Assembly (NCBI GenBank): GCA_934255105.1
Contig: CAKQNH010000259.1
Location: forward strand, 1 to 6,784
Source: an uncultured Pirellulaceae bacterium
GTDB taxonomy: Bacteria; Planctomycetota; Planctomycetia; Pirellulales; Pirellulaceae
Length of the DNA: 6,784 nucleotides
Direction: 5' to 3'
Below are positions 1-5,640 of the stretch, one piece after another; the stretch's first letter is position 1; every line of letters begins with the position of its first letter. The notes under the pieces were generated by a model. That model was given only the letters and a program-made list of their open reading frames with translations, was not told the DNA's origin and searched no databases. The position numbers were made by a program, and so were the translations under genes.

Positions 1-881
1 GTATGCCGTCCCCCGAGCGTCGGTATTTCAATCTCTGTCCCGAGCACCGCTTGTGAATAGCTCAGAGGGAGTTGCAGCACGAGGTCGTTTCCCTCGCGGT
101 GAAACATCTTGTGCGGGCGAACTTTGATGAAGCAGTAGGCATCGCCGGCCGGTCCGCCATCGGGGCTGGCTTGGCCCTCGCCGGGCAAACGCACGCGCAT
201 GCCGTCATCGACGCCCGCCGGTATGGCTACCTCGAGCACCACTTCGCGTGGCACCGCACCTGAGCCGTTGCATGGTTTACAGGATGAGGTGGTGATTTTA
301 CCTTTGCCTCGACACTGTGGGCAGGTGGTTTGGACACGCAGTATTCCGTTGGCCTGAACCACTTGGCCCTGTCCACGGCAGCGCGGGCAAACCTGCGGTT
401 GCGAACCGGGCTCCGCACCGCTCCCTTCGCAGACTTGACACACTTCGTGCCGCGTCAAGGAAACTTTCTTGCGAGTTCCGGTGGCGGCCTCTTCCAAGTC
501 GAGCGTCACGTCGCAGCGGATATCCGCGCCGCGGCGAACGCGCCCACGCTGGCCACGGCCGCCGAAGAAGTCACCAAAGATCGTCCCCCCAAACATGTCT
601 CCAAAGGCTTCGAAGATATCTCCCATATCTTGGAAACCGCCCGCGTCGGCCCCCAGGCCAGCGTGGCCGTAGCGGTCGTATCGCGCCCGCTTCTGCTCGT
701 CATTCAGGACTTCGTACGCCTCGGCAGCCTCTTTGAATTTGGCGACCGCGTCTTCGTCTTGGCGATTGCTGTCAGGGTGATACTTGATCGCCAACTTGCG
801 ATAAGCGCGCGACAGTTCTGCACTTGAGGCGGTCTTGCTGACGCCCAGCACTTCGTAGTAGCAACGTTTGGTAGTGGCCAT
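1..881 (-). CDS. dnaJ: Chaperone protein DnaJ (Hsp40), C-terminus cut off by window edge
   Basis: Hsp40 co-chaperone that stimulates DnaK ATP hydrolysis and delivers unfolded clients in the cytoplasm. About 293 codons are visible. The J domain covers residues ~7-72, with the HPD motif at 35-37. A Gly/Phe-rich linker (~75-115) follows, with repeated DxF and GGxF blocks. The zinc-binding domain has four CxxCxGxG motifs beginning at Cys148, 165, 187 and 201, so both zinc sites are intact. The beginning of the C-terminal client-binding domain (~210-293) follows, and roughly the last 80-90 residues expected for the family are missing off the left edge. The ATG at 881 gives the usual MAT(x)KR-YYEVLGV beginning and has a GAAGAG purine stretch upstream; an in-frame ATG at 890 would add three residues but leaves no room for a ribosome site. 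Residue 7 is Cys where most DnaJ proteins have Asp (KRDYYEVLG). The gene lies 224 bp downstream of groEL2, beyond two hairpins, so it probably has its own promoter. Identification is near certain. Confidence 0.97.
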   Translation of the reverse strand, partial: MATTKRCYYEVLGVSKTASSAELSRAYRKLAIKYHPDSNRQDEDAVAKFKEAAEAYEVLNDEQKRARYDRYGHAGLGADAGGFQDMGDIFEAFGDMFGGTIFGDFFGGRGQRGRVRRGADIRCDVTLDLEEAATGTRKKVSLTRHEVCQVCEGSGAEPGSQPQVCPRCRGQGQVVQANGILRVQTTCPQCRGKGKITTSSCKPCNGSGAVPREVVLEVAIPAGVDDGMRVRLPGEGQASPDGGPAGDAYCFIKVRPHKMFHREGNDLVLQLPLSYSQAVLGTEIEIPTLGGRH

Positions 882-890
882 GCGAGTCAT

Positions 891-897
891 TCTCTTC
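891..897 (-). promoter_or_regulatory. Probable ribosome-binding site of dnaJ
   Basis: On the minus strand this reads GAAGAGA and ends 9 nt before the ATG at 881. It abuts the alternative ATG at 890, which is why the shorter start is preferred. Confidence 0.5.
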
Positions 898-953
898 GAT
901 TTAATTTCACCCGCAACTGTTGGAGTCCAGGCTTTAGCCGCATCACGCGCACC

Positions 954-995
954 ACAAATCGGAAATCGGAAATCTCAAATCGGATATCTCAAATC
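954..995. repeat. Six-copy tandem 7-bp repeat upstream of dnaJ
   Basis: Six consecutive heptamers read on the plus strand: ACAAATC, GGAAATC, GGAAATC, TCAAATC, GGATATC, TCAAATC. All share the frame NNAAATC, with one A-to-T change in copy five. On the transcribed strand of dnaJ this is a run of GATTTNN units, ending about 73 bp upstream of the ATG. It does not continue into coding sequence. Nearby at 930-939 is the palindrome GGCTTTAGCC. Possible roles are a phased binding site upstream of dnaJ or part of an interspersed non-coding repeat; the sequence alone does not decide. Confidence 0.8.
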
Positions 996-1022
996 CATTC
1001 ATCGTGCGGGTAGCATTTTGAA

Positions 1023-1054
1023 CAAAGGCCACTCCCTTGCGAGAGTGGCCTTTG
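1023..1054 (-). terminator. Strong hairpin, probable terminator between groEL2 and dnaJ
   Basis: Perfect 12-bp inverted repeat: CAAAGGCCACTC pairs with GAGTGGCCTTTG across an 8-nt loop. The stem ends in an A-tract on one side and a T-tract on the other, so it could act in both directions. On the minus strand it is followed by TTC and AAAA, not by a long T-run, so intrinsic termination may be partial. It lies 52 bp beyond the groEL2 stop and would separate the chaperonin transcript from dnaJ. Confidence 0.7.
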
Positions 1055-1066
1055 CGTGGTTTTCAA

Positions 1067-1091
1067 CAAGCCGCCATCACGCGGCGGCTTG
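1067..1091 (-). terminator. GC-rich hairpin just after groEL2 stop
   Basis: Perfect 9-bp inverted repeat: CAAGCCGCC pairs with GGCGGCTTG across a 7-nt loop. It starts 14 bp after the groEL2 stop codon on the minus strand. No T-run follows it directly, so it may protect the mRNA 3' end or act with the second hairpin at 1023-1054, 12 bp further on. Confidence 0.55.
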
Positions 1092-1105
1092 AACTAAGCG
1101 CCGTC

Positions 1106-2725
1106 TTACGACACGGCACCTTCGGCACGCTGCTTGCCCTTGTCTTCCTTGTCGAAGTTCGTCACCATGGCTTCGGTAGTCAGCATCAATCCAGCAATAC
1201 TAGCCGCATTGGCCAGCGCGGTCCTGACAACCTTTACCGGATCGATAATGCCGCTCTTGAGCATATCGACATAGGCTCCCTTGTGGGAATCGTAACCGGT
1301 CCCCACTGGCTTCTGGCTAACTTCGTCAGCCACTACGGAACCGTCGATACCGGCATTGTCAGCGATCTGGCGTAGAGGAGCGGATAGCGAACGCAGGATG
1401 ATCTGCGCACCGATCTTTTCATCTCCCTTACACTTGCTCATGGCTGCCTCTACGGCTTCTTTGCAGCGTAGCAGGGCTACACCACCGCCGGGCAGAATGC
1501 CTTCTTCCATGGCGGCGCGGGTCGCATGCAGAGCATCTTCCACGCGGGCCTTCTTTTGCTTCATGTCGGCTTCTGTTTCGGCGCCGACGCTGACGACGGC
1601 CACACCGCCGGATAACTTGGCCAAACGCTCTTGCAGCTTCTCGCGATCGTACTCGCTGTCGGTCTGCTCAATTTGCGTACGGATTTGGCTAACGCGTTGA
1701 TCGATCGTCTTGCGTTCTCCAGCACCTTCCACAATCGTGGTATTGCTCTTGTCGACAACGATCTTCTTGGCGCGGCCGAGCTGGTCCAGCGAAAGCTTCT
1801 CGAGCTGAATGCCCAAGTCGTCGCTGATGAACGTTCCGCCGGTGAGAGTGGCGATATCGCCCATCATGGCCTTGCGGCGATCGCCAAAACCAGGTGCCTT
1901 TACCGCGCACACGTTGAGCGTGCCGCGCAGTTTATTGACAACCAGCAGGGTCAACGCTTCGGCATCGATATCCTCGGCGATGATCAGCAGGGGGCGGCCG
2001 CTCTGGCTGGCCTTCTCCAGAACCGGTACCAAATCGCGGATGTTGCTGATCTTCTTTTCGTAGAGCAACACCAACGCATCATCAAACGTGCACGTCATGT
2101 CGTGAGGCGTGTTGATGAAGTACGGCGAGATGTAGCCCTTGTCGAACTGCATCCCATCCACGTACTCGACCGTGGTTTCAGCGGTCTTGCCCTCTTCGAC
2201 AGTGATCACACCATCTTTGCCCACGCGCTCCAGAGCTTCGGCCAACAATTCGCCAATCTGCATGTCGTTGTTGGCGCTGATAGCACCCACATGCGCGACT
2301 TGCTGACGATCGCTGACCGGCTTGCCCAACTCGTGCAACTTGGCCACGGCCGCGTCGACACCTTTTTCAATGCCGCGACGGATGGCCGCAGGATTGCTAC
2401 CCGCGACGATGTTGCGCAGACCCTCTTTGAAAATAGCGCGGGCCAACACGGTGGCCGTGGTGGTGCCGTCGCCAGCCAAGTCGCTCGTCTTCTGAGCAAC
2501 TTCGACGACCAGCTTGGCTCCCATATTTTCGAAGCGATCTTCCAATTCAATTTCTTTGGCAACGGTCACGCCGTCTTTAGTCACAGTTGGACCGCCAAAG
2601 CTCTTGTCGATAATCACGTTGCGACCGGTAGGGCCCATCGTGACGGCGACAGCATCCGCCAGCTTCTCGACGCCTTGCAGCATACGAGCGCGAGCGTGAT
2701 CTTCAAACATAAGCTGTTTAGCCAC
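1106..2725 (-). CDS. groEL2: Chaperonin GroEL, second copy, without GGM tail (539 aa)
   Basis: Subunit of the cytoplasmic 60-kDa chaperonin double ring, which folds proteins in an ATP-driven cycle with GroES. The equatorial ATP site is intact: TGRN at 33-36, KDGVTVA at 50-56, [10 protein letters not shown] at 85-94, the catalytic Asp397 within [11 protein letters not shown], and the GGG of PGGGVALL. The apical face is canonical: Tyr198, Tyr202 and Phe203 in YISPYF, Leu233-region LVPVL, and Leu258/Val262/Val263 in ALTLLVVN, matching E. coli positions minus one. The start is GTG at 2725, giving (M)AKQLMFED, with AAAGGA 8 nt upstream. The gene follows groES after 55 bp and is probably co-transcribed with it. 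The C-terminus is a charged, short tail ([15 protein letters not shown]), with no GGM repeat. Since GGM tails line the cavity of most GroELs, this ring may have a different interior. Identification as GroEL is certain; the number '2' is my label by position. Confidence 0.98.
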   Translation of the reverse strand: MAKQLMFEDHARARMLQGVEKLADAVAVTMGPTGRNVIIDKSFGGPTVTKDGVTVAKEIELEDRFENMGAKLVVEVAQKTSDLAGDGTTTATVLARAIFKEGLRNIVAGSNPAAIRRGIEKGVDAAVAKLHELGKPVSDRQQVAHVGAISANNDMQIGELLAEALERVGKDGVITVEEGKTAETTVEYVDGMQFDKGYISPYFINTPHDMTCTFDDALVLLYEKKISNIRDLVPVLEKASQSGRPLLIIAEDIDAEALTLLVVNKLRGTLNVCAVKAPGFGDRRKAMMGDIATLTGGTFISDDLGIQLEKLSLDQLGRAKKIVVDKSNTTIVEGAGERKTIDQRVSQIRTQIEQTDSEYDREKLQERLAKLSGGVAVVSVGAETEADMKQKKARVEDALHATRAAMEEGILPGGGVALLRCKEAVEAAMSKCKGDEKIGAQIILRSLSAPLRQIADNAGIDGSVVADEVSQKPVGTGYDSHKGAYVDMLKSGIIDPVKVVRTALANAASIAGLMLTTEAMVTNFDKEDKGKQRAEGAVS

Positions 2726-2733
2726 GCTATTGA

Positions 2734-2739
2734 TCCTTT
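2734..2739 (-). promoter_or_regulatory. Ribosome-binding site of groEL2
   Basis: Reads AAAGGA on the minus strand and ends 8 nt before the GTG at 2725. It supports the GTG start rather than the in-frame ATG six codons in (LMFED). Confidence 0.75.
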
Positions 2740-2780
2740 AACTTAACTCAGGTGGATTCGGTTTCTGATGGAGGAACGGT

Positions 2781-3080
2781 TTAGGCGAGAACTTTGGCGA
2801 GGATATCGCTCTCGCGCAAGATCTTGACTTCGTCGCCATCGACTTCGATATCGCTTCCGCCGTACTTGCCATAGATGACCACATCGCCAACGGCGACCGA
2901 CAGCGTGCCACGACTGCCGCTATCGAGCAATTTGCCGGGGCCGACGGCTAGGACCGTGCCGCGCTGTGGCTTTTCTTGAGCCGAACCCGGCAACACGATA
3001 CCACCGGCGGTGGTCTCTTCTGCTTCTTCAGGCTTAACTACGACCCGGTCATCCAGTGGGCGAATCTTCAACTTGGCCAT
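2781..3080 (-). CDS. groES: Co-chaperonin GroES (99 aa)
   Basis: Heptameric 10-kDa lid that caps the GroEL ring and triggers folding in the closed chamber. The typical KIRPLDDRVVVKP strand lies at residues 5-17. The mobile loop TTAGGIVLPGSAQEKP at 23-38 carries the Ile28-Val29-Leu30 tripeptide that docks on the GroEL apical domains. GxVLAVGPGK at 41-50 and the closing GDEVKILRESDILAKV complete the fold, and the length is normal. I chose the ATG at 3080 because AGGAA lies 8 nt upstream; an in-frame TTG two codons earlier would overlap that spacing. The gene sits between two groEL genes, 181 bp after groEL1 and 55 bp before groEL2, so the sole GroES seen here could serve both. The 181-bp gap contains a repeat array and an AT-rich stretch, which leaves room for a separate promoter. 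Confidence 0.98.
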   Translation of the reverse strand: MAKLKIRPLDDRVVVKPEEAEETTAGGIVLPGSAQEKPQRGTVLAVGPGKLLDSGSRGTLSVAVGDVVIYGKYGGSDIEVDGDEVKILRESDILAKVLA

Positions 3081-3088
3081 TTTCAAAA

Positions 3089-3093
3089 TTCCT
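3089..3093 (-). promoter_or_regulatory. Ribosome-binding site of groES
   Basis: Reads AGGAA on the minus strand, 8 nt before the ATG at 3080. It decides this start over the TTG at 3086. Confidence 0.7.
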
Positions 3094-3176
3094 ATTTACT
3101 GAGAAAGATATTGTGTTAAATGTGAATTCATCGATTGTGAACTGGGAGCATGAACTGCTGTCGCGAGCCCGCGCAG

Positions 3177-3240
3177 CCAAACCACTGCGCAGCGAAATCA
3201 CGGCGCAGCGAAACCACGGCGCAGCGAAACCACTGCGCAC
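3177..3240 (+). repeat. 16-bp tandem repeat array between groEL1 and groES
   Basis: Four contiguous 16-bp units on the plus strand: CCAAACCACTGCGCAG, CGAAATCACGGCGCAG, CGAAACCACGGCGCAG, CGAAACCACTGCGCAC. A degenerate fifth unit (TCGCGAGCCCGCGCAG) precedes them at 3161-3176. Units contain the palindrome CTGCGCAG, and adjacent units can pair: GCGCAG at 3219-3224 with CTGCGC at 3233-3238 over an 8-nt loop. The array begins 21 bp after the groEL1 stop, so it would lie in the groEL1 3' untranslated or groES leader RNA. The 10-mer AACCACTGCG recurs in inverted orientation in the array upstream of groEL1 (5102-5182). Confidence 0.85.
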
Positions 3241-3261
3241 GGCACGCCACCGCAAAGCAGA

Positions 3262-4956
3262 CTACATCATGCCGCCCATGCCGCCCATGCCACCCATTCC
3301 TCCCATGCCACCCATCGGGTCCATGCCACCCCCCATGCCGTGGTCATGATGATCGCCACCACCGGCTTCTTCTTCAACCGGAATGTCCACAACGAGCGAT
3401 TCGGTGGTTAGTAGCAGTGAAGCGACGCTGGCTGCGTTTTGCAACGCGACACGCACGACCTTAGTGGGGTCGATAATTCCGGCAGCCACCAGATCGGTAT
3501 AGGTGTCGGTGTTGGCATCGTAGCCTTCGGTAGCGGACTTTTGCTGACGGACACGATTGACGACGACGGCACCGTCTACGCCGGCATTGTTGGCAATCGC
3601 TCGCAGTGGAATGTCCAGGATATTGGAGATGATCTGCGCACCCAGCGCCTCGTCCCCTTCCAGCTTCAATTTCTTGATAGCTGATTCGCTGCGCAGCAGG
3701 GCTACACCGCCGCCGGGCACAATCCCCTCGTGCAGTGCGGCTTGCGTGGCGGCCTTGGCATCGTCGAGCAACGCCTTGCGCTCTTTCATTTCGGTTTCAG
3801 TAGCGGCACCAACTGTAATTTGGGCAACACCACCTGCCAACTTGGCCAAGCGCTCTTGCAGCTTTTCCTTGTCGTACTCACTGTCGGTATTGCCAATCTC
3901 ACGGCGGATTTGATCGGCTCGGCCAACGATGGCTTCCTTCTTCCCTGCACCGCCGACTAAGACGGTCTCTTCGCTGGTAATGCGGACCTTCTTGATGCGT
4001 CCCAGGTCGGATAGCTTGACGCTCTCCAGATCGACCCCCAGGTCTTTGAAGATCGCTTGCCCGCCGGTCAGCACGGCCAAGTCACCCATGATCGCCTTGC
4101 GGCGGTCGCCGTAGCCAGGGGCTTTCACGGCACATACGCTGAGGATACCGCGCATTTTGTTCACGACCAACGTGGCCAGCGCTTCGCCGTCGATATCTTC
4201 GGCGATAATCAGCAGAGGCTTCTTGGCCTTGCTAACGGCTTCCAGAAGTGGAATTAGCTTTTTGTTAGAGCTGATCTTCTCTTCGAAGAGCAACACATAA
4301 CAGTCGTCGAGTTCGACGCTGACATTGTCTGCGTTGGTGACGAAGTGAGGCGACAGGAAGCCGCGGTCGAACTGCATGCCTTCGACCACTTCGACAGTCG
4401 TTTCGCTGCTGCGGCCTTCTTCAACGGTAATCACACCATCTTTGCCGACCTTCAGGAAGGCATCGGCCAACACGTCGCCGATGGCGGTGTCGTTGTTGCC
4501 AGCAATCGTGGCAACTTGCTTGATCTCTTTCTTGCTCTTCTCGTCGATCTTGATCGACATCTTGGTCAGAGCCCCGCCAACCGCGTCAACAGCCTTGGCA
4601 ATACCGCGCGAGAGAGCCATCGGGTCGCCGCCGGCGGCAACCATTTTCAACCCCTCGCGGAAAATGGCTTCAGCCAGAACCGTAGCGGTCGTCGTCCCGT
4701 CGCCGGTAATGTCGTTCGTCTTGCTGGCAGCCTCTTTGACCAATTGAGCGCCCAGATTCTCAAATGGGTCATCCAGATCGATATCTTCAGCGACAGTCAC
4801 ACCATCTTTGGTGACCTTGGGGGAGCCCCAACCCTTGTCCAGAACCGCATTGCGACCGCGAGGTCCCAATGTACTACGCACCGCACGAGCCAACTTAGAA
4901 ACGCCAGCCAAGAGCGGCTGTCTGGCCTCGTCATCAAAAACCATTTGTTTTGCCAC
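3262..4956 (-). CDS. groEL1: Chaperonin GroEL, first copy, with His cluster and GGM tail (564 aa)
   Basis: Subunit of the 60-kDa chaperonin ring. The ATP site is complete: KDGVTVA at 50-56, [10 protein letters not shown] at 85-94, Asp399 in the LLDDAKAAT helix and the PGGGVALL turn. The apical binding face deviates from the norm: GFLSPHF at 199-205 has Phe200 and His204 where E. coli GroEL has Tyr199 and Tyr203, and Ile235 replaces Leu234; Leu260, Val264 and Val265 are kept. The C-terminus carries DHHDH (535-539) and then a run of GGM repeats to MM at 564. The frame stays open for 85 further codons upstream to 5211, but homology begins at (M)[11 protein letters not shown]. The GTG at 4956 has GGAGGAA 8 nt upstream, so 4956 is the start and the extension is non-coding leader with repeats. 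The gene is first in the cluster, after a probable sigma-54 promoter. Identification is certain; functional divergence from GroEL2 is inferred. Confidence 0.98.
   Translation of the reverse strand: MAKQMVFDDEARQPLLAGVSKLARAVRSTLGPRGRNAVLDKGWGSPKVTKDGVTVAEDIDLDDPFENLGAQLVKEAASKTNDITGDGTTTATVLAEAIFREGLKMVAAGGDPMALSRGIAKAVDAVGGALTKMSIKIDEKSKKEIKQVATIAGNNDTAIGDVLADAFLKVGKDGVITVEEGRSSETTVEVVEGMQFDRGFLSPHFVTNADNVSVELDDCYVLLFEEKISSNKKLIPLLEAVSKAKKPLLIIAEDIDGEALATLVVNKMRGILSVCAVKAPGYGDRRKAIMGDLAVLTGGQAIFKDLGVDLESVKLSDLGRIKKVRITSEETVLVGGAGKKEAIVGRADQIRREIGNTDSEYDKEKLQERLAKLAGGVAQITVGAATETEMKERKALLDDAKAATQAALHEGIVPGGGVALLRSESAIKKLKLEGDEALGAQIISNILDIPLRAIANNAGVDGAVVVNRVRQQKSATEGYDANTDTYTDLVAAGIIDPTKVVRVALQNAASVASLLLTTESLVVDIPVEEEAGGGDHHDHGMGGGMDPMGGMGGMGGMGGMGGMM
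3265..3342 (-). repeat. Imperfect 9-bp coding repeats for the GGM tail of GroEL1
   Basis: Repeated CCCATGCC(G/A) units on the plus strand encode the successive Gly-Gly-Met triplets of the flexible tail, which in GroEL projects into the central cavity. Such runs can change length by replication slippage. Confidence 0.7.
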
Positions 4957-4964
4957 GTTACAAT

Positions 4965-4971
4965 TTCCTCC
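4965..4971 (-). promoter_or_regulatory. Ribosome-binding site of groEL1
   Basis: Reads GGAGGAA on the minus strand, 8 nt before the GTG at 4956. It is the strongest ribosome site in the window and fixes the true start, ruling out the 85-codon N-terminal extension. Confidence 0.85.
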
Positions 4972-5101
4972 AAAGTGGATCTGGGGTTGCTCTGAATCGC
5001 AGGAGTGATTCGTTATTGCTGTCTCGTTATCCGACTGCGTCCGTGGGCGGGCACGCGCCGGAGTCATCTCGCCACGTCCTCTCGAACGCCTTTTCGTCAA
5101 T

Positions 5102-5182
5102 ACGCCACAGAGATTCGTCTCCGCAGAGGTTTCGCCTCCGCAGAGACTGTGCTCCGCAAAAACTCGACTTCGCAGTGGTTCG
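5102..5182 (-). repeat. Five-copy ~16-bp tandem repeat array in the groEL1 leader
   Basis: Five contiguous units on the plus strand: ACGCCACAGAGATTCG, TCTCCGCAGAGGTTTCG (17 bp), CCTCCGCAGAGACTGT, GCTCCGCAAAAACTCG, ACTTCGCAGTGGTTCG. Most contain a near-palindrome CTCCGCAGAG. Reverse-complemented, the last unit is CGAACCACTGCGAAGT, which shares AACCACTGCG with the array at 3177-3240, so the two arrays are related and inverted, one on each side of groEL1. If the promoter at 5257-5272 is used, this array is transcribed as part of the groEL1 leader. Confidence 0.75.
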
Positions 5183-5200
5183 CCCTGGGGCCGTTGCCAG

Positions 5201-5240
5201 CCCGCGAGCACGGCTGCACAGTCAACCTGGCAGTCGCGGG
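5201..5240 (-). other. Potential stem in the predicted groEL1 leader RNA
   Basis: CCCGCGA (5201-5207, plus strand) is the exact reverse complement of TCGCGGG (5234-5240), giving a 7-bp GC-rich stem enclosing 26 nt, inside which CTGC/GCAG can also pair. Outer bases GCCCTG (5182-5187) and CAGGGC (5244-5249) are also complementary. The stem would form about 6 nt from the 5' end of a transcript from the sigma-54-type promoter. Function is unknown. Confidence 0.4.
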
Positions 5241-5256
5241 GATCAGGGCATCGCTA

Positions 5257-5272
5257 TGCAAAGCTTGTGCCA
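5257..5272 (-). promoter_or_regulatory. Sigma-54 (RpoN) -24/-12 promoter facing groEL1
   Basis: The minus strand reads TGGCACAAGCTTTGCA. The sigma-54 consensus is TGGCACG-N4-TTGCW. Every core base matches except the seventh (A for G), and exactly 10 bp separate the invariant GG and GC. A pyrimidine precedes TGGCAC, as in the consensus. Position, non-coding context and orientation towards groEL1 fit a real promoter. Transcription would start near 5246 and give a leader of about 290 nt. Sigma-54 promoters need an activator ATPase bound upstream; I see no convincing activator site between 5273 and 5640. Confidence 0.65.
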
Positions 5273-5433
5273 GTTGCCGAAAAGTTGGATTTTCGAGGGG
5301 CCTCAGCGCCAGCAAAGCGAAGGCGGCAACGCTGATGGAGGTTCGATTTAAAGCTGGTGAGCGTCAGAAGCGGGCTCGCTATTGCACCTTGCCAATTTGA
5401 CAGTTTCGCTGGGATTAAGGTTCCATAGCAGAC

Positions 5434-5625
5434 TTGGGCCTCGCGGCCGTGGCTATCGCCTGCCATGGCTTCGCGGCTGGCTACATTTACTATCTGAATT
5501 TACAATGGCGACAAAATGCGATGCAACCTTGGCCTGGGCTCCACCGCCTGGCGACTTCGGCTACGAGAGCGGGAGTCGCAAATTGGATCGAATACGGATT
5601 GCGTCGAATACTAAAATTTGTTTGA
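5434..5625 (+). CDS. Uncertain small membrane protein reading frame (63 aa)
   Basis: Reading frame starting at a TTG. The N-terminal ~22 residues (GLAAVAIACHGFAAGYIYYLNL) are hydrophobic enough for one membrane segment, and the rest is a basic, Trp-containing tail ending LRRILKFV. The nearest purine run (AAGG) is 13 nt upstream, too far for a good ribosome site, and there is no ATG. The TGA stop is in the same frame as the M32 gene, whose ATG follows 15 nt later, so the two could be co-transcribed. I recognise no family. It could equally be a chance frame in the leader of the carboxypeptidase gene. Confidence 0.22.
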   Translation: MGLAAVAIACHGFAAGYIYYLNLQWRQNAMQPWPGLHRLATSATRAGVANWIEYGLRRILKFV

Positions 5626-5640
5626 GAGCTACCTCCCGGC

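Larger units (their letters stand above)
4957..5640. other. 684-bp divergent intergenic region, groEL1 / M32 carboxypeptidase
   Basis: This region separates two divergently oriented genes. From groEL1 outward it holds the ribosome site, a small inverted repeat (GAATC at 4994-4998 and GATTC at 5007-5011), the 16-bp repeat array at 5102-5182, a potential stem (CCCGCGA at 5201-5207 with TCGCGGG at 5234-5240), a sigma-54-type promoter at 5257-5272, and an uncertain 63-codon reading frame ending 16 bp before the carboxypeptidase gene. Open frames elsewhere in it (for example 4950-5351 and 5005-5400 on plus) read through the repeats, have no recognisable protein features and overlap each other, so I do not call them genes. 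No CIRCE element is present. Confidence 0.6.

Noticed and set aside
317..827. Overlapping plus-strand open frames of 139 and 165 codons over dnaJ
   Set aside because: The minus strand encodes an intact DnaJ with HPD and four zinc motifs here; the plus frames are Arg/Pro-rich shadows.
1631..2746. Long plus-strand open frame (371 codons) antisense to groEL2
   Set aside because: It lies wholly over a certain groEL gene, and its translation shows no domain or motif. Long antisense frames are common opposite codon-biased GC-rich genes.
3113..3141. Sigma-70-like promoter for groES on the minus strand (TTCACA at 3141-3136, TAACAC at 3118-3113)
   Set aside because: The spacing is 17 bp but the -10 matches only half of TATAAT. 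A separate groES promoter is plausible in this AT-rich stretch but not supported well enough to call.
3177..3240. The 16-bp arrays as a CRISPR
   Set aside because: The units are contiguous with no unique spacers, so this is a simple tandem repeat.
4345..4995. Plus-strand open frame (216 codons) antisense to groEL1
   Set aside because: Same reason: a shadow of the groEL1 coding frame, similar in character to the antisense frame over groEL2.
4994..5011. Inverted repeat GAATC-N8-GATTC upstream of groEL1 as a CIRCE-like operator
   Set aside because: The arms are only 5 bp and do not match TTAGCACTC/GAGTGCTAA. It may be chance.
5583..5613. Possible sigma-70 promoter for the M32 gene (TTGGAT ... 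AATACT)
   Set aside because: Only three and four matches to the consensus hexamers with 18-bp spacing, which is not above chance.
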